From positions 1-40,037 of the forward strand of contig CALCTW010000036.1 of NCBI GenBank assembly GCA_937907055.1: DNA of 40,037 nucleotides, written 5' to 3'. Under the pieces are notes generated by a model. It worked only from the letters and a program-made list of their open reading frames with translations. It was not told where the DNA came from and made no database searches. The stretch is from an uncultured Clostridia bacterium. Lineage in GTDB: Bacteria > Bacillota > Clostridia > Christensenellales > Aristaeellaceae. Both the position numbers and the translations under genes were made by a program. The first letter of the stretch is position 1, and each line of letters begins with the position of its first letter. Shown here piece by piece: positions 1 through 7,900 of the stretch.

Positions 1-521
1 GACAGTACATTGATGCCCATTTTCTCCTCGCCGCGCTGCGAAAACAGACTCAGGATTTTAGTCTTAAGCTCCTCCTTGCGCAGCTCCGTCGTATCGATAA
101 GATGCGTCGCCATTTTGCGCACCGGCTCAAGCTGTACCCGTTCCTTGGCAATACCCTCGGAAATCCGCGAGCCCGGTGCCATCGGGTGACGCCGCCGCGT
201 TTCCTTATAACGGCGGATTATCGCCGCATCTGACGCGTCCATAAACAATAAATCATACGGTATGCCCTCGCGGCTCATCGTCTCCAGCACATTTACAATC
301 TGGCCGAAAAACTCCCGGCTCCGCGTATCGACAACCAGAACAACCTTGCCGACCTTGCCGCCGGACTGCGCACAGATTTCGGCAAACTTCGGAATAAAAA
401 TCGGTGGCAGATTGTCCACGCAAAAATAACCCAAATCCTCAAGATAACGGCTTGCCTGACTCTTGCCGCTTCCCGAAGGCCCGGTAACAATCAGCAGCCG
501 GAACTGCTCCTCTTCCTCCAT
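1..521 (-). CDS. rapZ: RNase adapter RapZ (YvcJ family), 3'-truncated by window edge
   Basis: The frame opens with MEEEEQFRLL at 521 and runs off the left edge after about 173 residues, so only the N-terminal P-loop half is seen (family length is about 290). A Walker A motif GPSGSGKS lies at residues 14-21, followed by the family stretch YFCVDNLPP and, further on, ETRRRHP. Family knowledge: RapZ/YvcJ proteins bind nucleotides; RapZ controls the glmZ small RNA and aminosugar synthesis in enterobacteria, while the role in Gram-positive-type bacteria is less defined. It usually sits with yvcK and whiA, which would lie off the left edge. The upstream gap to the Ogt-like gene is filled by tandem 63-bp repeats. 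The identification is firm; the function here is inferred. Confidence 0.93.
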   Translation of the reverse strand, partial: MEEEEQFRLLIVTGPSGSGKSQASRYLEDLGYFCVDNLPPIFIPKFAEICAQSGGKVGKVVLVVDTRSREFFGQIVNVLETMSREGIPYDLLFMDASDAAIIRRYKETRRRHPMAPGSRISEGIAKERVQLEPVRKMATHLIDTTELRKEELKTKILSLFSQRGEEKMGINVL

Positions 522-559
522 AGCTACACCCCCGAAAGAATACAAACACTTTATCAATG

Positions 560-741
560 TAATTATAATGCCTAAATTCAAGAAAATGCAACGCATTTTC
601 TTCTTTAGCCGGCATTTCGACGAAGTCATAATGCCTTAGTTCAAGAAAATGCAAAGCATTTTCTTCCTTAACCGGCATTTCGACGAAGTCATAACGCCTT
701 GAATCAGGAAAATGCAACGCATTTTTCTCCTTAGCCGGCAT
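560..741. repeat. Three tandem 63-bp repeats, each with a short palindrome
   Basis: Three near-identical units repeat with an exact 63-bp period. Each has the palindrome GAAAATGCAACGCATTTTC (8-bp arms, AAC loop) starting at 582, 645 and 708, followed by an AGCCGGCATTTCGACGAAGT-like stretch. Because 63 is divisible by three, the minus strand stays open across all copies and would encode a 21-residue repeat with the core KEENALHFL..RRYDFVE. That frame starts at an ATG at 741, 1 base after the Ogt-like stop codon, and runs on into the rapZ start in another frame. A related single copy lies at 17,095-17,135. It may be a small dispersed element or a relic of a coding repeat. Confidence 0.9.
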
Positions 742-742
742 T

Positions 743-1081
743 TCATTTTCCTTCCTCTCCGCCGTCTGGCTGCTCTCCGGGACGCCAGAGATGTCTTTTC
801 ATATCGACGAGATTTTCCCGGAAGGTAATACCCTCCGCCTCAAGCCGGCGCCGCTGCTCCTCCGGTCCGCCAAAGGCAAAATGCGGCGCAAGCCGGCCGC
901 AGCAGTTGACAATACGGTGGCATGGTATGCGCGGCGGGTCGGGATTGCAATGCAGGGCATTGCCGACTACTCTCGCCAGGCAGGGATTGCCGACCATGGC
1001 CGCAATCTGTCCGTAGGTAGCCCCCCTGCCGCAGGGTATACACCGCACCGCTTCATAAATCGCCGCATAAAGATTCTGCAT
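743..1081 (-). CDS. MGMT/Ogt-family alkyltransferase, single DNA-binding domain
   Basis: This 112-residue protein matches the C-terminal, DNA-binding and active-site domain of O6-alkylguanine-DNA alkyltransferases. It has the helix-turn-helix stretch GRGATYGQIA, the arginine-finger region ARVVGNAL (Arg37) and the active-site motif IPCHRIV with the acceptor cysteine at Cys54. Alkyltransferase-like (ATL) proteins carry Trp in place of that Cys, so this one keeps the residue needed for methyl transfer despite lacking the N-terminal domain. It follows udp on the same strand after a hairpin terminator. It probably repairs O6-alkylguanine or flags it for excision; catalytic activity is inferred from Cys54. 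Confidence 0.85.
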   Translation of the reverse strand: MQNLYAAIYEAVRCIPCGRGATYGQIAAMVGNPCLARVVGNALHCNPDPPRIPCHRIVNCCGRLAPHFAFGGPEEQRRRLEAEGITFRENLVDMKRHLWRPGEQPDGGEEGK

Positions 1082-1102
1082 TTTCCCTTCCTCCCAGCTC
1101 CC

Positions 1103-1136
1103 AAAAAATACAAAGGGCGGGCATTGTCGCCCGCCC
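1103..1136 (-). terminator. Rho-independent terminator after udp
   Basis: On the minus strand GGGCGGGC and GCCCGCCC form a perfect 8-bp stem (1115-1122 with 1129-1136), followed by TTTGTATTTTTT. It lies just downstream of udp and upstream of the Ogt-like gene, so the two are probably transcribed mostly separately. Confidence 0.85.
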
Positions 1137-1159
1137 CGCTTTTCACCAGCTCCGCAAAG

Positions 1160-1960
1160 CTATCCTTTTTTCACAAGTCCCTTCAGGGCTTCCTTCACTA
1201 CCGCAATACAGTTATCCACCGCTTTTGCCCGGATTTCCTTTTCCGCCACCTGCTCGCTCTCTGTGCGCTTGGCGATTGCCGCACAGGCACAGCCGGCCCG
1301 CAGACCAAAGACGCGTGCTACTGTAAACAAGGCTGCCGCTTCCATTTCCATATTCGTACAGCCGAGGGCCTGCCACTCCTTCAGCGAACCCTGAAAACGG
1401 CGGGGCACATAGCCGGTAAAGCTGTCATAACGCTCCTGTCCCGGCCAGAAGGTATCAGAGGACACACTTGTCCCGCAGGCATAAGGAATCCCCAGCCGTT
1501 CAGCCGCGACGGCCAGAGCAACCGTCACGCGATAATCAGCAACAGCCGGAAACTCCACCGGCGCAAAATGGCCCGAGGTCCCCTCAAGACGCACTGCCGA
1601 ATCATTGATGATAATATCGCCGATATTGTTCTCCTCCTGAAGAGCTCCGGTCGTGCCGATACGGATAAGAGTCGAAACCCCGATACGGGCCAGCTCCTCA
1701 ATGCCGATTGCGACTGACGGACCGCCCATACCCGTAGAGCAGACCAGAACCGGTACCTTCTCCACATAGCACAAATAGCTTGTATACTCCCGGCTTACTG
1801 TCAGCGGCTTTGCGCCGCCTATCGCCTCAGCAATAATGCGGACTCTTCCCGGGTCGCCGGGCAAAAGAGCAAATTCTGCCCCCTCTGTCATTTCTCTTGA
1901 TAAGCCGGTATGCATCATTACCTCATTCGCAGCCGCATATCTTCTCTGCCGCATATTCAT
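1160..1960 (-). CDS. udp: Uridine phosphorylase
   Basis: This nucleoside phosphorylase of 266 residues (NP-1/Udp family) should convert uridine and phosphate to uracil and ribose 1-phosphate in the cytoplasm. Family motifs are visible in order: LLPGDPGRV (phosphate binding), STGMGGPS, the phosphate-loop-like RIGTTGAL, and TNMEMEAAALFT, where the ME-ME motif binds the ribose hydroxyls. Length matches the family (about 250-260). Two in-frame ATGs compete: the one at 1960 directly abuts the GAGAGG ribosome site, whereas the one at 1954 has proper spacing, so 1954 may be the true start. It lies 43-50 bases downstream of the M18 aminopeptidase and may be co-transcribed with it. Confidence 0.92.
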   Translation of the reverse strand: MNMRQRRYAAANEVMMHTGLSREMTEGAEFALLPGDPGRVRIIAEAIGGAKPLTVSREYTSYLCYVEKVPVLVCSTGMGGPSVAIGIEELARIGVSTLIRIGTTGALQEENNIGDIIINDSAVRLEGTSGHFAPVEFPAVADYRVTVALAVAAERLGIPYACGTSVSSDTFWPGQERYDSFTGYVPRRFQGSLKEWQALGCTNMEMEAAALFTVARVFGLRAGCACAAIAKRTESEQVAEKEIRAKAVDNCIAVVKEALKGLVKKG

Positions 1961-2003
1961 CCTCTCCCCGCAAAATTATTCATATACTCATTGCTTTAAT
2001 GCA

Positions 2004-3272
2004 TTAAGCAAAAAAAGCTGCCAAAAGCCCCGTCAAAGCCTGCTGGTCGTCTGCTCCCATCGTCTCCCGCGCCGAATGCATCGAAAGAATCGGCACGCCC
2101 ACATCCATCGCCCGCATAGCCATTTCCGCTGAAGCGATTGAGCCGAGCGTCGAGCCGCCGGGGATATCCGAGCGGTTGACAAAGTGCTGGTGCGATATAT
2201 TGTTGTCCCGGCAGAGTGCCTCCACTACCGCAACAGCCGCCGCATCACCCGCATAAGCCTGACTGGCCGCCCGCTTCAGCACTACACCGCCGTTCAGCTT
2301 CGGCCGGTTGGTCGGGTCGGCCTTCCCCAGGTAATCCGGATGCAGGCCATGGGCGACATCACACGAAAGCAGGAACCCGGCAGCAATATCGGCCTGCAGC
2401 TCATCGCTGCTCCGCCCCAGCCCGCGGTAAACCGCCTCCGCCACCTGTCTGAGCAAAGCTGAGCCGGCGCCCTGCTTCGTCCGGCTGCCGACCTCCTCAT
2501 TGTCAAACAGCACAATCATGCGTACACCGCTGCCGTCAGAATTTATAAAACCATCAAGGCACGCCTTGACTGAGGTCAGATTATCGAGCCGCGGCGCGGA
2601 AACAAACTCCTGCCCGGCACCGAAGCGGCACCCTGCCTCATAGGGATAAACCGTAAGGTCGTACGAGAGAAGCTCCTCCTTCTCCACACCAAGCTCCCGC
2701 GCCAGCAGCCGGCTGAAGAAATCGGGCTCCTCCTCTTTTTGGAGCAGCGTCAGAAGCGGCATCAGGTCGGTCTGCCGATTGAGCTTCACACCATCATTGA
2801 GCTGCCGGTTCAGATGAATAGCCAGCCCGGGGATTGTCAATAACGGCCGGGCAAAATCCAGCAGCTGCACCTCAGGCGAAAAGGCATTCTTCCCGCGCAG
2901 TGCCACTTGCCCGGCCAAAGACAGCGGCCGGTCGAGCCAGCTCGCCAGAACAAGTCCGCCATAGGGCTCAACATTGAGCATCCCGTAGCCGCCGCAGTTC
3001 ATCCCTGCCGCCGGCTTTACCCGAAAGCCCGGGAAATCCGTATGCGCCGCCGCAATCCGCAGTCCGCGCCGCTTCCTGCCGGCACAAAACGCCACCAGTG
3101 CCGAGCCGAATACCCGCACAAAATAACGGGCGCCCCGCTTCAGCTTCCACGCTTCACCCCACTCCAGCTCAATGAAGCCGGCCTCCTTCAGGCGCAACGC
3201 GCTCTGCTCCACCGCATGAAAGGCTGACGGAGCTTTTGCTATAAAATCAAGCAAATTCTCAACTGTGTCCAT
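2004..3272 (-). CDS. M18 family metallo-aminopeptidase
   Basis: This protein of 422 residues belongs to the M18 (aspartyl aminopeptidase/ApeB) zinc peptidases, which remove N-terminal residues from peptides in the cytoplasm. Visible metal-binding blocks are AAHTDFPGFRVKP (first His/Asp), RLDNLTSVKACLDGF, LFDNEEVGSRTKQGAG (catalytic Glu-Glu), SCDVAHGLHPDY and the C-terminal HQHFVNRSDIPGGST, closing with SMHSARETMG. Start choice: the frame is open to 3317, but the ATG at 3272 begins the conserved N-terminus MDTVENLLDFIAKAPSAFHA and follows a GGAGAAGAGAG stretch. A strong terminator just upstream separates it from the preceding small gene. Confidence 0.93.
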   Translation of the reverse strand: MDTVENLLDFIAKAPSAFHAVEQSALRLKEAGFIELEWGEAWKLKRGARYFVRVFGSALVAFCAGRKRRGLRIAAAHTDFPGFRVKPAAGMNCGGYGMLNVEPYGGLVLASWLDRPLSLAGQVALRGKNAFSPEVQLLDFARPLLTIPGLAIHLNRQLNDGVKLNRQTDLMPLLTLLQKEEEPDFFSRLLARELGVEKEELLSYDLTVYPYEAGCRFGAGQEFVSAPRLDNLTSVKACLDGFINSDGSGVRMIVLFDNEEVGSRTKQGAGSALLRQVAEAVYRGLGRSSDELQADIAAGFLLSCDVAHGLHPDYLGKADPTNRPKLNGGVVLKRAASQAYAGDAAAVAVVEALCRDNNISHQHFVNRSDIPGGSTLGSIASAEMAMRAMDVGVPILSMHSARETMGADDQQALTGLLAAFFA

Positions 3273-3291
3273 TTTACCCACTCTCTTCTCC

Positions 3292-3342
3292 AAAACAAAA
3301 AAGGCTGCCCCGGCCATAAAAGCTTATGGCCCGACGGCAGCC
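3292..3342 (-). terminator. Rho-independent terminator after the 107-residue gene
   Basis: On the minus strand GGCTGCC (from 3342) pairs with GGCAGCC (to 3303), with an inner GGCCATAAG/CTTTTATGGCC stem, followed by TTTTTTGTTTT. It ends the transcript of the small gene at 3351-3674 just before the aminopeptidase start. Confidence 0.85.
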
Positions 3343-3350
3343 CCTGTCTC

Positions 3351-3674
3351 TCAATAATGCGGATGTTCTTTTACATAATCAACCGGACGGCTCCAGTCAA
3401 CATATACACCTGTTGCCACCCACAGACGGGTCATCGCAATCTGGAAGCTGCGGACATCGGCATTCGGCACAATCGTCTCGACGGTAAAATCAAGCAGCGT
3501 ATTATGAGGAATGTTTATCTCGTGCGGCTGACTCAAATATTCCTCAGCCCGCTTCTGGCCCTCCGCATCGCCGAGCGTAACCTTTATTTCCTTTTTCTCC
3601 CCATCGTAATCAACATACCCGAGCGCATTGTTATAGCTGATAGCTACACTGAAAAACTTATCATTGTTCTCCAT
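3351..3674 (-). CDS. Small conserved-looking protein of unknown function
   Basis: This is a 107-residue soluble protein with no membrane segment or signal peptide and a strong ribosome site (GGGAAGGAGC) before its ATG at 3674. I do not recognise a family. It alternates short beta-like stretches (FFSVAISYNNALGYVDY, EIKVTLGD) with a helical middle and ends in an aromatic, acidic tail, and is closed by its own strong terminator. Codon use matches segment A, which supports a real gene. It is monocistronic. Confidence 0.7.
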   Translation of the reverse strand: MENNDKFFSVAISYNNALGYVDYDGEKKEIKVTLGDAEGQKRAEEYLSQPHEINIPHNTLLDFTVETIVPNADVRSFQIAMTRLWVATGVYVDWSRPVDYVKEHPHY

Positions 3675-3870
3675 ATATTATGCTCCTTCCCTTTTTCCAA
3701 ATTCACAATATCTTTTTATTTTTACCCGTTATCAAGTTTATAGCTTTTGTTTTAATTATACAGTCTTTTATGAAAACTTTATGAAAAACTGTCACCTTAA
3801 ACACCTGAAAACTACTTTTATTATTTCTTTAGTGATGAAATTAGGACAATTCAAAGAAGCGACCGTCTTT

Positions 3871-4113
3871 TCAACTGTCCAGATCGTCCATAAACAAGAA
3901 CTTCTTGAATGTGATATGCTTTACCGTGCTTGTTGAATAATCCACTTCATCCATTGTAATAATAACCTTCTGAACAGAATTATCCAGTGTCGCAAAAGCG
4001 GAATAAACAAATTTACTTTTTGTGATAATTTGTTCGATACTACTAAACAAATTATCATCTTCAGGTAAATTTGTCCAGTAGCAAAAAATACCTTGCAAGC
4101 AAATATAGCTCAC
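3871..4113 (-). CDS. Short AT-rich ORF, possibly a gene remnant
   Basis: An 80-residue frame opens with GTG at 4113 and ends TFKKFLFMDDLDS. Its protein looks coding-like (TLDNSVQKVIITMDEVDYS), but the DNA is clearly richer in A/T than its neighbours. A second short frame, MEAVFMEEQDFPEEYLVCTR and eight more residues, ends at 4110 and overlaps its start in a different phase. The two may be pieces of one frameshifted gene of about 110 residues. No family recognised. The stretch 3675-3870 beyond it shows only the upstream region of the gene at 3674. Confidence 0.35.
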   Translation of the reverse strand: MSYICLQGIFCYWTNLPEDDNLFSSIEQIITKSKFVYSAFATLDNSVQKVIITMDEVDYSTSTVKHITFKKFLFMDDLDS

Positions 4114-4219
4114 AAGGTATTTATCGGCTTACCCTGTCTTGTACAAACAAGATATTCCTCCGGAAAATCCTGTTCTTCCATGAACACCGCTTCCATCCGG
4201 GAAAAAAATTTCCCCCATA

Positions 4220-4708
4220 TCAATATTCATGCAAAACTGGAAATCCCTCCCGGTACTCCTTTATCATCTGCGGATGCTTCTGCCCCTCTTCATATATAGA
4301 CCGGACCAGTCCCTCCTCCGTCACAAAAGCCTTTAGCTCAGCAAGCGAACGCTTATTTATAACCGGACAGGTCGGCGTAAGCGCGAGCACAAGCCGGCCC
4401 TGCTTCCTCATAAGGCGGAAGGGCCATATTTTGCAATCAAAGGGCTTAAGCTCATCAGTAAGTATACAGCCCTTTCCGGGCACCAGAAAAAAGCAGGCTG
4501 CTTCTTCCTCCGGGTCGGCTGTTTTGTAAAGAGGAGCAAGGTCCATCAGCCCATAGCCCTGATGCCGGATAAAAGTATATCCCATTTCTTCAAGCTTTTT
4601 CTTTTCTTCCTCAAAAAAGAGAGGTGCCTCCCAAAGACTCGCCCGCCTGAAGGAACAGCAGAAGCGGCATCTTTCACACTCTTTCGGGGAAAGTAATTTT
4701 TTAATCAT
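4220..4708 (-). CDS. YkgJ-family cysteine-cluster protein
   Basis: The protein (162 residues from the ATG at 4708; the frame is open to 4723) has the N-terminal cluster CERCRFCCSFRR and later Cys residues in GCILTDELKPFDCKIWPFRL and TPTCPV. This is the pattern of the YkgJ/UPF0153 zinc- or iron-chelating family, whose biochemical role is not established. The start at 4708 (MIKKLLSPKECERC) places the cluster near the N-terminus as usual. It follows the DUF2156 gene by about 30 bases on the same strand and is probably co-transcribed with it. Confidence 0.85.
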   Translation of the reverse strand: MIKKLLSPKECERCRFCCSFRRASLWEAPLFFEEEKKKLEEMGYTFIRHQGYGLMDLAPLYKTADPEEEAACFFLVPGKGCILTDELKPFDCKIWPFRLMRKQGRLVLALTPTCPVINKRSLAELKAFVTEEGLVRSIYEEGQKHPQMIKEYREGFPVLHEY

Positions 4709-4740
4709 ATTATCTGGTCCCATTTCATTTTTTCAGCCGC

Positions 4741-5631
4741 TCAGCCCAAAAACTGCGCTCTGTATTTATGATATATCATACTGGGACGGTAGGACAGCTT
4801 GGACTGACGAAGCCCTGCTTTCCCCAGGTCCTCTTCCCGGTTGATATATCCGTATGCCAAAAGCCTTTCGGCGGCCAGCTTGCATATAACGCTGTAACCG
4901 CCGTATTTCGCACATCCGGCCACAGCCTTTTCAAAGTGTATATCGCACAAATTGTCATTTATTTCAGAATAAACCGTCATGGCAACCGGACCGCCATTAT
5001 CGTATAAAATAAGACCTCCCAGTCCAAGGCTGCTGATATTTTCCAATGCTTCCGCTATTGTCCTGTATTCTGTCCGGTTCTCTTCAGTATCTCCATGCTC
5101 CTCAAGCCACTTTTCTGCTACCTTCAGAGCATCCTGCCAGGTTGAAGCACTCAAGGGCAGAGCCCGGACATCAGGAAATTCTCTTCCGAAACGGTTTACA
5201 TGATTTTTATGCTTATGATACTGCGCCCCGCGAAATTCCGCCAGCTTTTCAGTACAATAGATATAGTCGCTGTCGCCAGTCTCCGCCCTTAACCTGAAGC
5301 TGTCCGGCCAAAGCTCTGTGAGCAGCTTCTTTTGGGACTCTGAGAGAAAGATAAAATCAAAGCTCATATTTTTGGAAAGAGCATACTCCTTCAAGCTGCC
5401 AAGCACCTTTTCCGGACTTCCTTCCCCTATCGGAAAGGCAAAGCCTTTTCTGCCGTAAGGCCCATCATAATGACGCAGAAGGAAATCATCTGCAAAGCAT
5501 ATTTTCAGATTATATTTATACCGCAGCAAAAATATATTGCCGAAGGCCAGGTCGCTTCCCAAAAGCCCGCTCTTGCTGACAATATTGAATATTTTTTGTC
5601 TGTCGCCCAGTTGAGGCGTTCTGAAGTCCAT
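4741..5631 (-). CDS. DUF2156 protein, GNAT-fold aminoacyl-transferase-like
   Basis: This protein of 296 residues has the DUF2156 signatures: the basic block AQYHKHKNHVNRF near residue 140 and the C-terminal NREEDLGKAGLRQSKLSYRP. The family is related to the C-terminal domain of phosphatidylglycerol lysyltransferase (MprF) and to FemX-like peptidyl transferases, with tandem acyltransferase folds. There are no membrane segments, so it is a soluble stand-alone form; its substrate is unknown. Upstream on the minus strand is a TATAAT-like box and an AT-rich leader. It heads a two-gene unit with the cysteine-cluster protein. Confidence 0.88.
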   Translation of the reverse strand: MDFRTPQLGDRQKIFNIVSKSGLLGSDLAFGNIFLLRYKYNLKICFADDFLLRHYDGPYGRKGFAFPIGEGSPEKVLGSLKEYALSKNMSFDFIFLSESQKKLLTELWPDSFRLRAETGDSDYIYCTEKLAEFRGAQYHKHKNHVNRFGREFPDVRALPLSASTWQDALKVAEKWLEEHGDTEENRTEYRTIAEALENISSLGLGGLILYDNGGPVAMTVYSEINDNLCDIHFEKAVAGCAKYGGYSVICKLAAERLLAYGYINREEDLGKAGLRQSKLSYRPSMIYHKYRAQFLG

Positions 5632-5820
5632 TACGCATATTTACCCCGTTATCGTTAATATCTATAATAAATATTATAGCATAATAAAAAAATATACGGT
5701 TCAAAAAAAATTCATCGTCCTTTCCTGATAAACCAGCGTTTCTGTTCCGGCTCAATTACCTTTTCTTCCCAGCCGCGCTGTGATAAAATAGAGAAAATTT
5801 ATTGAAAAGGTGGTCTTAGC

Positions 5821-6999
5821 TTGAAAATCAAAACCACTTATGAGACAGGCACGATGAATTTACTCGATGGCATAAAGGTTGTTGACTTTTCCAAATGGCT
5901 GCCCGGCCAGTTCTGCGGAATGCTGCTCGGTGACTACGGCGCTGACATCATAAAGCTCGAGGACCTCAGTGGCGACGCCACCCGCAAATTTTTCCCCGAA
6001 CGCGAGCCCGGCATGAGCTACTGGAACCTCATGCTCAACCGCAACAAGCGGTCGCTGGCCTTTGACCTCAAAAAGGAAGAGGGCCGCGAGCTTCTCCTGA
6101 AGCTCCTCAAGGACGCCGATGTTTTTTTGGAGGGCTTCCGCCCCGGCTACCTCGCCCGCTACGGACTTGACTACGGGACTGTACACGCCGTCAACCCGCG
6201 GCTCATCTATGTATCGGTCACCGGCTTCGGCCAGAGCTCCCACAAGCCCGCTCACGACCTCAATGTCATCGGTCTCGCCGGACTCAGCTTCCTCGACGAC
6301 GAGGGAGAAGCCTGCGTCTCCGAAATCCAGATATCGGCCCTCGGCAGCGCCCTCAACGCCCTGAGCGCCATCTCCCTCGCTCTCTTTGCCCGGGAGCGGA
6401 GCGGCGAAGGACAGTTTATTGATGTCAATCTCTACGCCACCGCCCTCAGCCTCCAGACGACAGCCGTAAGCAGTATGTGGGGCTGCGAGGAAACCGGCAC
6501 TCCGCGCTTCTCGCGCGTCACCCATTATTACAACAACTACCGCACGAAGGACGGCCGTTACCTGACTGTCGGCACTATTGAGCCCAAATTCTGGCAGCGT
6601 TTCTGCGACCTCATCGGCTGCCCGGAGCTCAAGGGTGAGCAATTCCATTTTGCCCGCGAAAAAGAACTCATCGCCATCATCAAGGAAAAAATCGCCGCCA
6701 AAACCCTTGCCGAATGGCTCGCCCTTATCGGCAACGAGGAATTTTGCGTCACGCCGGTGCTCGGCCTGAAGGAAGCTCTTGCCTCGGAGCTGACAGCCCG
6801 TGAAGAAATGCTCGAAACAAAGCCCTCGGATATCGGCGACATCCGCTACCTGAAGGGGCCGGTAAAATTTTCTGCCGCCCGCAGCGAAATCCGCCACCGG
6901 GCCCCGCGTCTCGGCGAGCATACCACTGAAATTCTCGGCGCGCTCGGCTATAAGCCGGAGGAAATCTCCGCCCTGAAGCAAAAAAATATAATTTTATGA
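5821..6999 (+). CDS. CaiB/BaiF family III CoA-transferase
   Basis: This protein of 392 residues resembles formyl-CoA transferase, CaiB and alpha-methylacyl-CoA racemase. It shows the N-terminal block LLDGIKVVDFSKWLPGQFCG, then GDYGADIIKLED, LNRNKRSLAFDLKKEEGR, DVFLEGFRPG and NPRLIYVSVTGFGQ. The partner/acceptor cannot be deduced from sequence. The proposed start is TTG at 5821, because AAGGTGG lies about 8 bases upstream; ATG at 5854 is an alternative that begins closer to the conserved domain. It is monocistronic, divergent from the DUF2156 gene, and followed by the 6S RNA locus. Classification is firm, substrate unknown. Confidence 0.9.
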   Translation: MKIKTTYETGTMNLLDGIKVVDFSKWLPGQFCGMLLGDYGADIIKLEDLSGDATRKFFPEREPGMSYWNLMLNRNKRSLAFDLKKEEGRELLLKLLKDADVFLEGFRPGYLARYGLDYGTVHAVNPRLIYVSVTGFGQSSHKPAHDLNVIGLAGLSFLDDEGEACVSEIQISALGSALNALSAISLALFARERSGEGQFIDVNLYATALSLQTTAVSSMWGCEETGTPRFSRVTHYYNNYRTKDGRYLTVGTIEPKFWQRFCDLIGCPELKGEQFHFAREKELIAIIKEKIAAKTLAEWLALIGNEEFCVTPVLGLKEALASELTAREEMLETKPSDIGDIRYLKGPVKFSAARSEIRHRAPRLGEHTTEILGALGYKPEEISALKQKNIIL

Positions 7000-7031
7000 T
7001 GCAGGAACCACAAAACCTTATTTGTCAAGAC

Positions 7032-7060
7032 TTGTAATGATAAAATCTTTATGCTACTAT
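7032..7060 (+). promoter_or_regulatory. Sigma-A promoter of the 6S RNA
   Basis: TTGTAA (7032-7037) and TACTAT (7055-7060) are separated by exactly 17 bases. The expected start near 7067 is the 5' end of the structured RNA. Confidence 0.75.
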
Positions 7061-7066
7061 AAAAAA

Positions 7067-7262
7067 CAAGAAGGCGGACCGCCTGGGGTGTGCGTAGATT
7101 TATAATGTCTAACCGACTCTATTAAATAGGGAACCTGATTTGGTCTCTGCAGCTGCTGGAGCGTCCTTGAACGAAGAGCAAAAACAGAGCTTAAGGTACC
7201 CACCTGCTTGCGCGCAGGTTTAGGCATATACAAATTTACGGCAGTCCGGACACCACCTTGAG
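7067..7262 (+). ncRNA. ssrS: Probable 6S RNA
   Basis: A non-coding stretch of about 190 bases behind a good promoter folds as one long closed rod. The 5' arm CGTAGATTT (7093-7101) pairs with AAATTTACG (7232-7240), and GGTGT (7087-7091) pairs with ACACC (7250-7254). The middle holds a large unpaired-looking central bubble and a distal arm, with GGGAACCTGATTTGG facing TTAAGGTACCCACCTG. Length, layout and the promoter-mimic bubble are as in 6S RNA, which binds housekeeping RNA polymerase and damps transcription in stationary phase. I assign it from architecture; a covariance-model search was not run. Confidence 0.72.
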
Positions 7263-7292
7263 AAGAGCTTGCGTTGCAGGCTCTTTTCGTCT
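7263..7292 (+). terminator. Terminator of the 6S RNA
   Basis: AAGAGCTTGC (7263-7272) pairs with GCAGGCTCTT (7276-7285) across a GTT loop, and the following bases are TTCGTCTTT. Confidence 0.75.
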
Positions 7293-7358
7293 TTAAGCGG
7301 CAAAATTCCCGGCCAGCCTGCCGGACCGCTGACAATTTTTTGAAAAACGAGGTGCAAA

Positions 7359-7853
7359 ATGGAAATAGAACGGCAATTTCTCGTCCGTCCCGGACACCTT
7401 CCTGACCTTACTGACATTCCCTGCAGCCGCATAAGTCAGGGCTATATCTCCTTCTCTCCCGAAATCCGTCTGCGCGAAATCGACGAACGGCAATTCCTTC
7501 TCACCGTCAAAACCGGCACCGGACTCGTCCGCGAGGAATTTGAAGCGGCCCTCTCAGAAAGCGACTGGCGCCGCCTCAGTACCAAAATCGAAAACAATCG
7601 TCTGGAAAAAACCCGCTACCATATCCCTCTGCCCGGCGGTCTCACCGCCGAGCTTGACTGCTTCAGCGGCCACCTTGACGGGCTGCAGTACGCCGAGGTC
7701 GAATTTCCCTCCGAAGAAGCTGCCGCCGCCTTCACTCCGCCCGACTGGTTCGGGCAGGAAATCACCGAACGGGCCGACTTCTCCAGTCAGCTCCTCACCG
7801 AATTGTCCGGCTTTACTGACCTCTGCCGCCACTTCCCGGAGCTTTTCGGCTGA
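7359..7853 (+). CDS. CYTH-domain protein (triphosphate tunnel metalloenzyme family)
   Basis: This protein of 164 residues begins with the diagnostic MEIERQFLV (ExExK-type, with Gln in place of the usual Lys). It continues with charged alternating strands typical of the tunnel fold: EIRLREID, QFLLTVKTGTGLVREEFE, EKTRYHIPL and YAEVEFPSEEAA. Single-domain CYTH proteins hydrolyse inorganic triphosphate or nucleoside triphosphates, or act in nucleotide metabolism; the exact substrate is unknown. The Lys-to-Gln change in the signature is worth noting because the Lys normally helps bind phosphate. It is preceded by GAGGTG at ribosome-site distance and followed by a bidirectional terminator. Confidence 0.85.
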   Translation: MEIERQFLVRPGHLPDLTDIPCSRISQGYISFSPEIRLREIDERQFLLTVKTGTGLVREEFEAALSESDWRRLSTKIENNRLEKTRYHIPLPGGLTAELDCFSGHLDGLQYAEVEFPSEEAAAAFTPPDWFGQEITERADFSSQLLTELSGFTDLCRHFPELFG

Positions 7854-7900
7854 AAACACTCTCCATAAGCCCGACAACGGCTCATAGCTTCACCTTTCCG

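Noticed and set aside
439..741. A 100-residue gene on the minus strand between the Ogt-like gene and rapZ
   Set aside because: It is mostly the three 63-bp repeats and then runs into the rapZ start region in another frame. Kept as a repeat with coding potential, not called as a gene.
5860..6981. A 373-residue minus-strand frame opposite the CoA-transferase
   Set aside because: Antisense to a gene with firm family motifs; the long open frame follows from GC-biased third positions.
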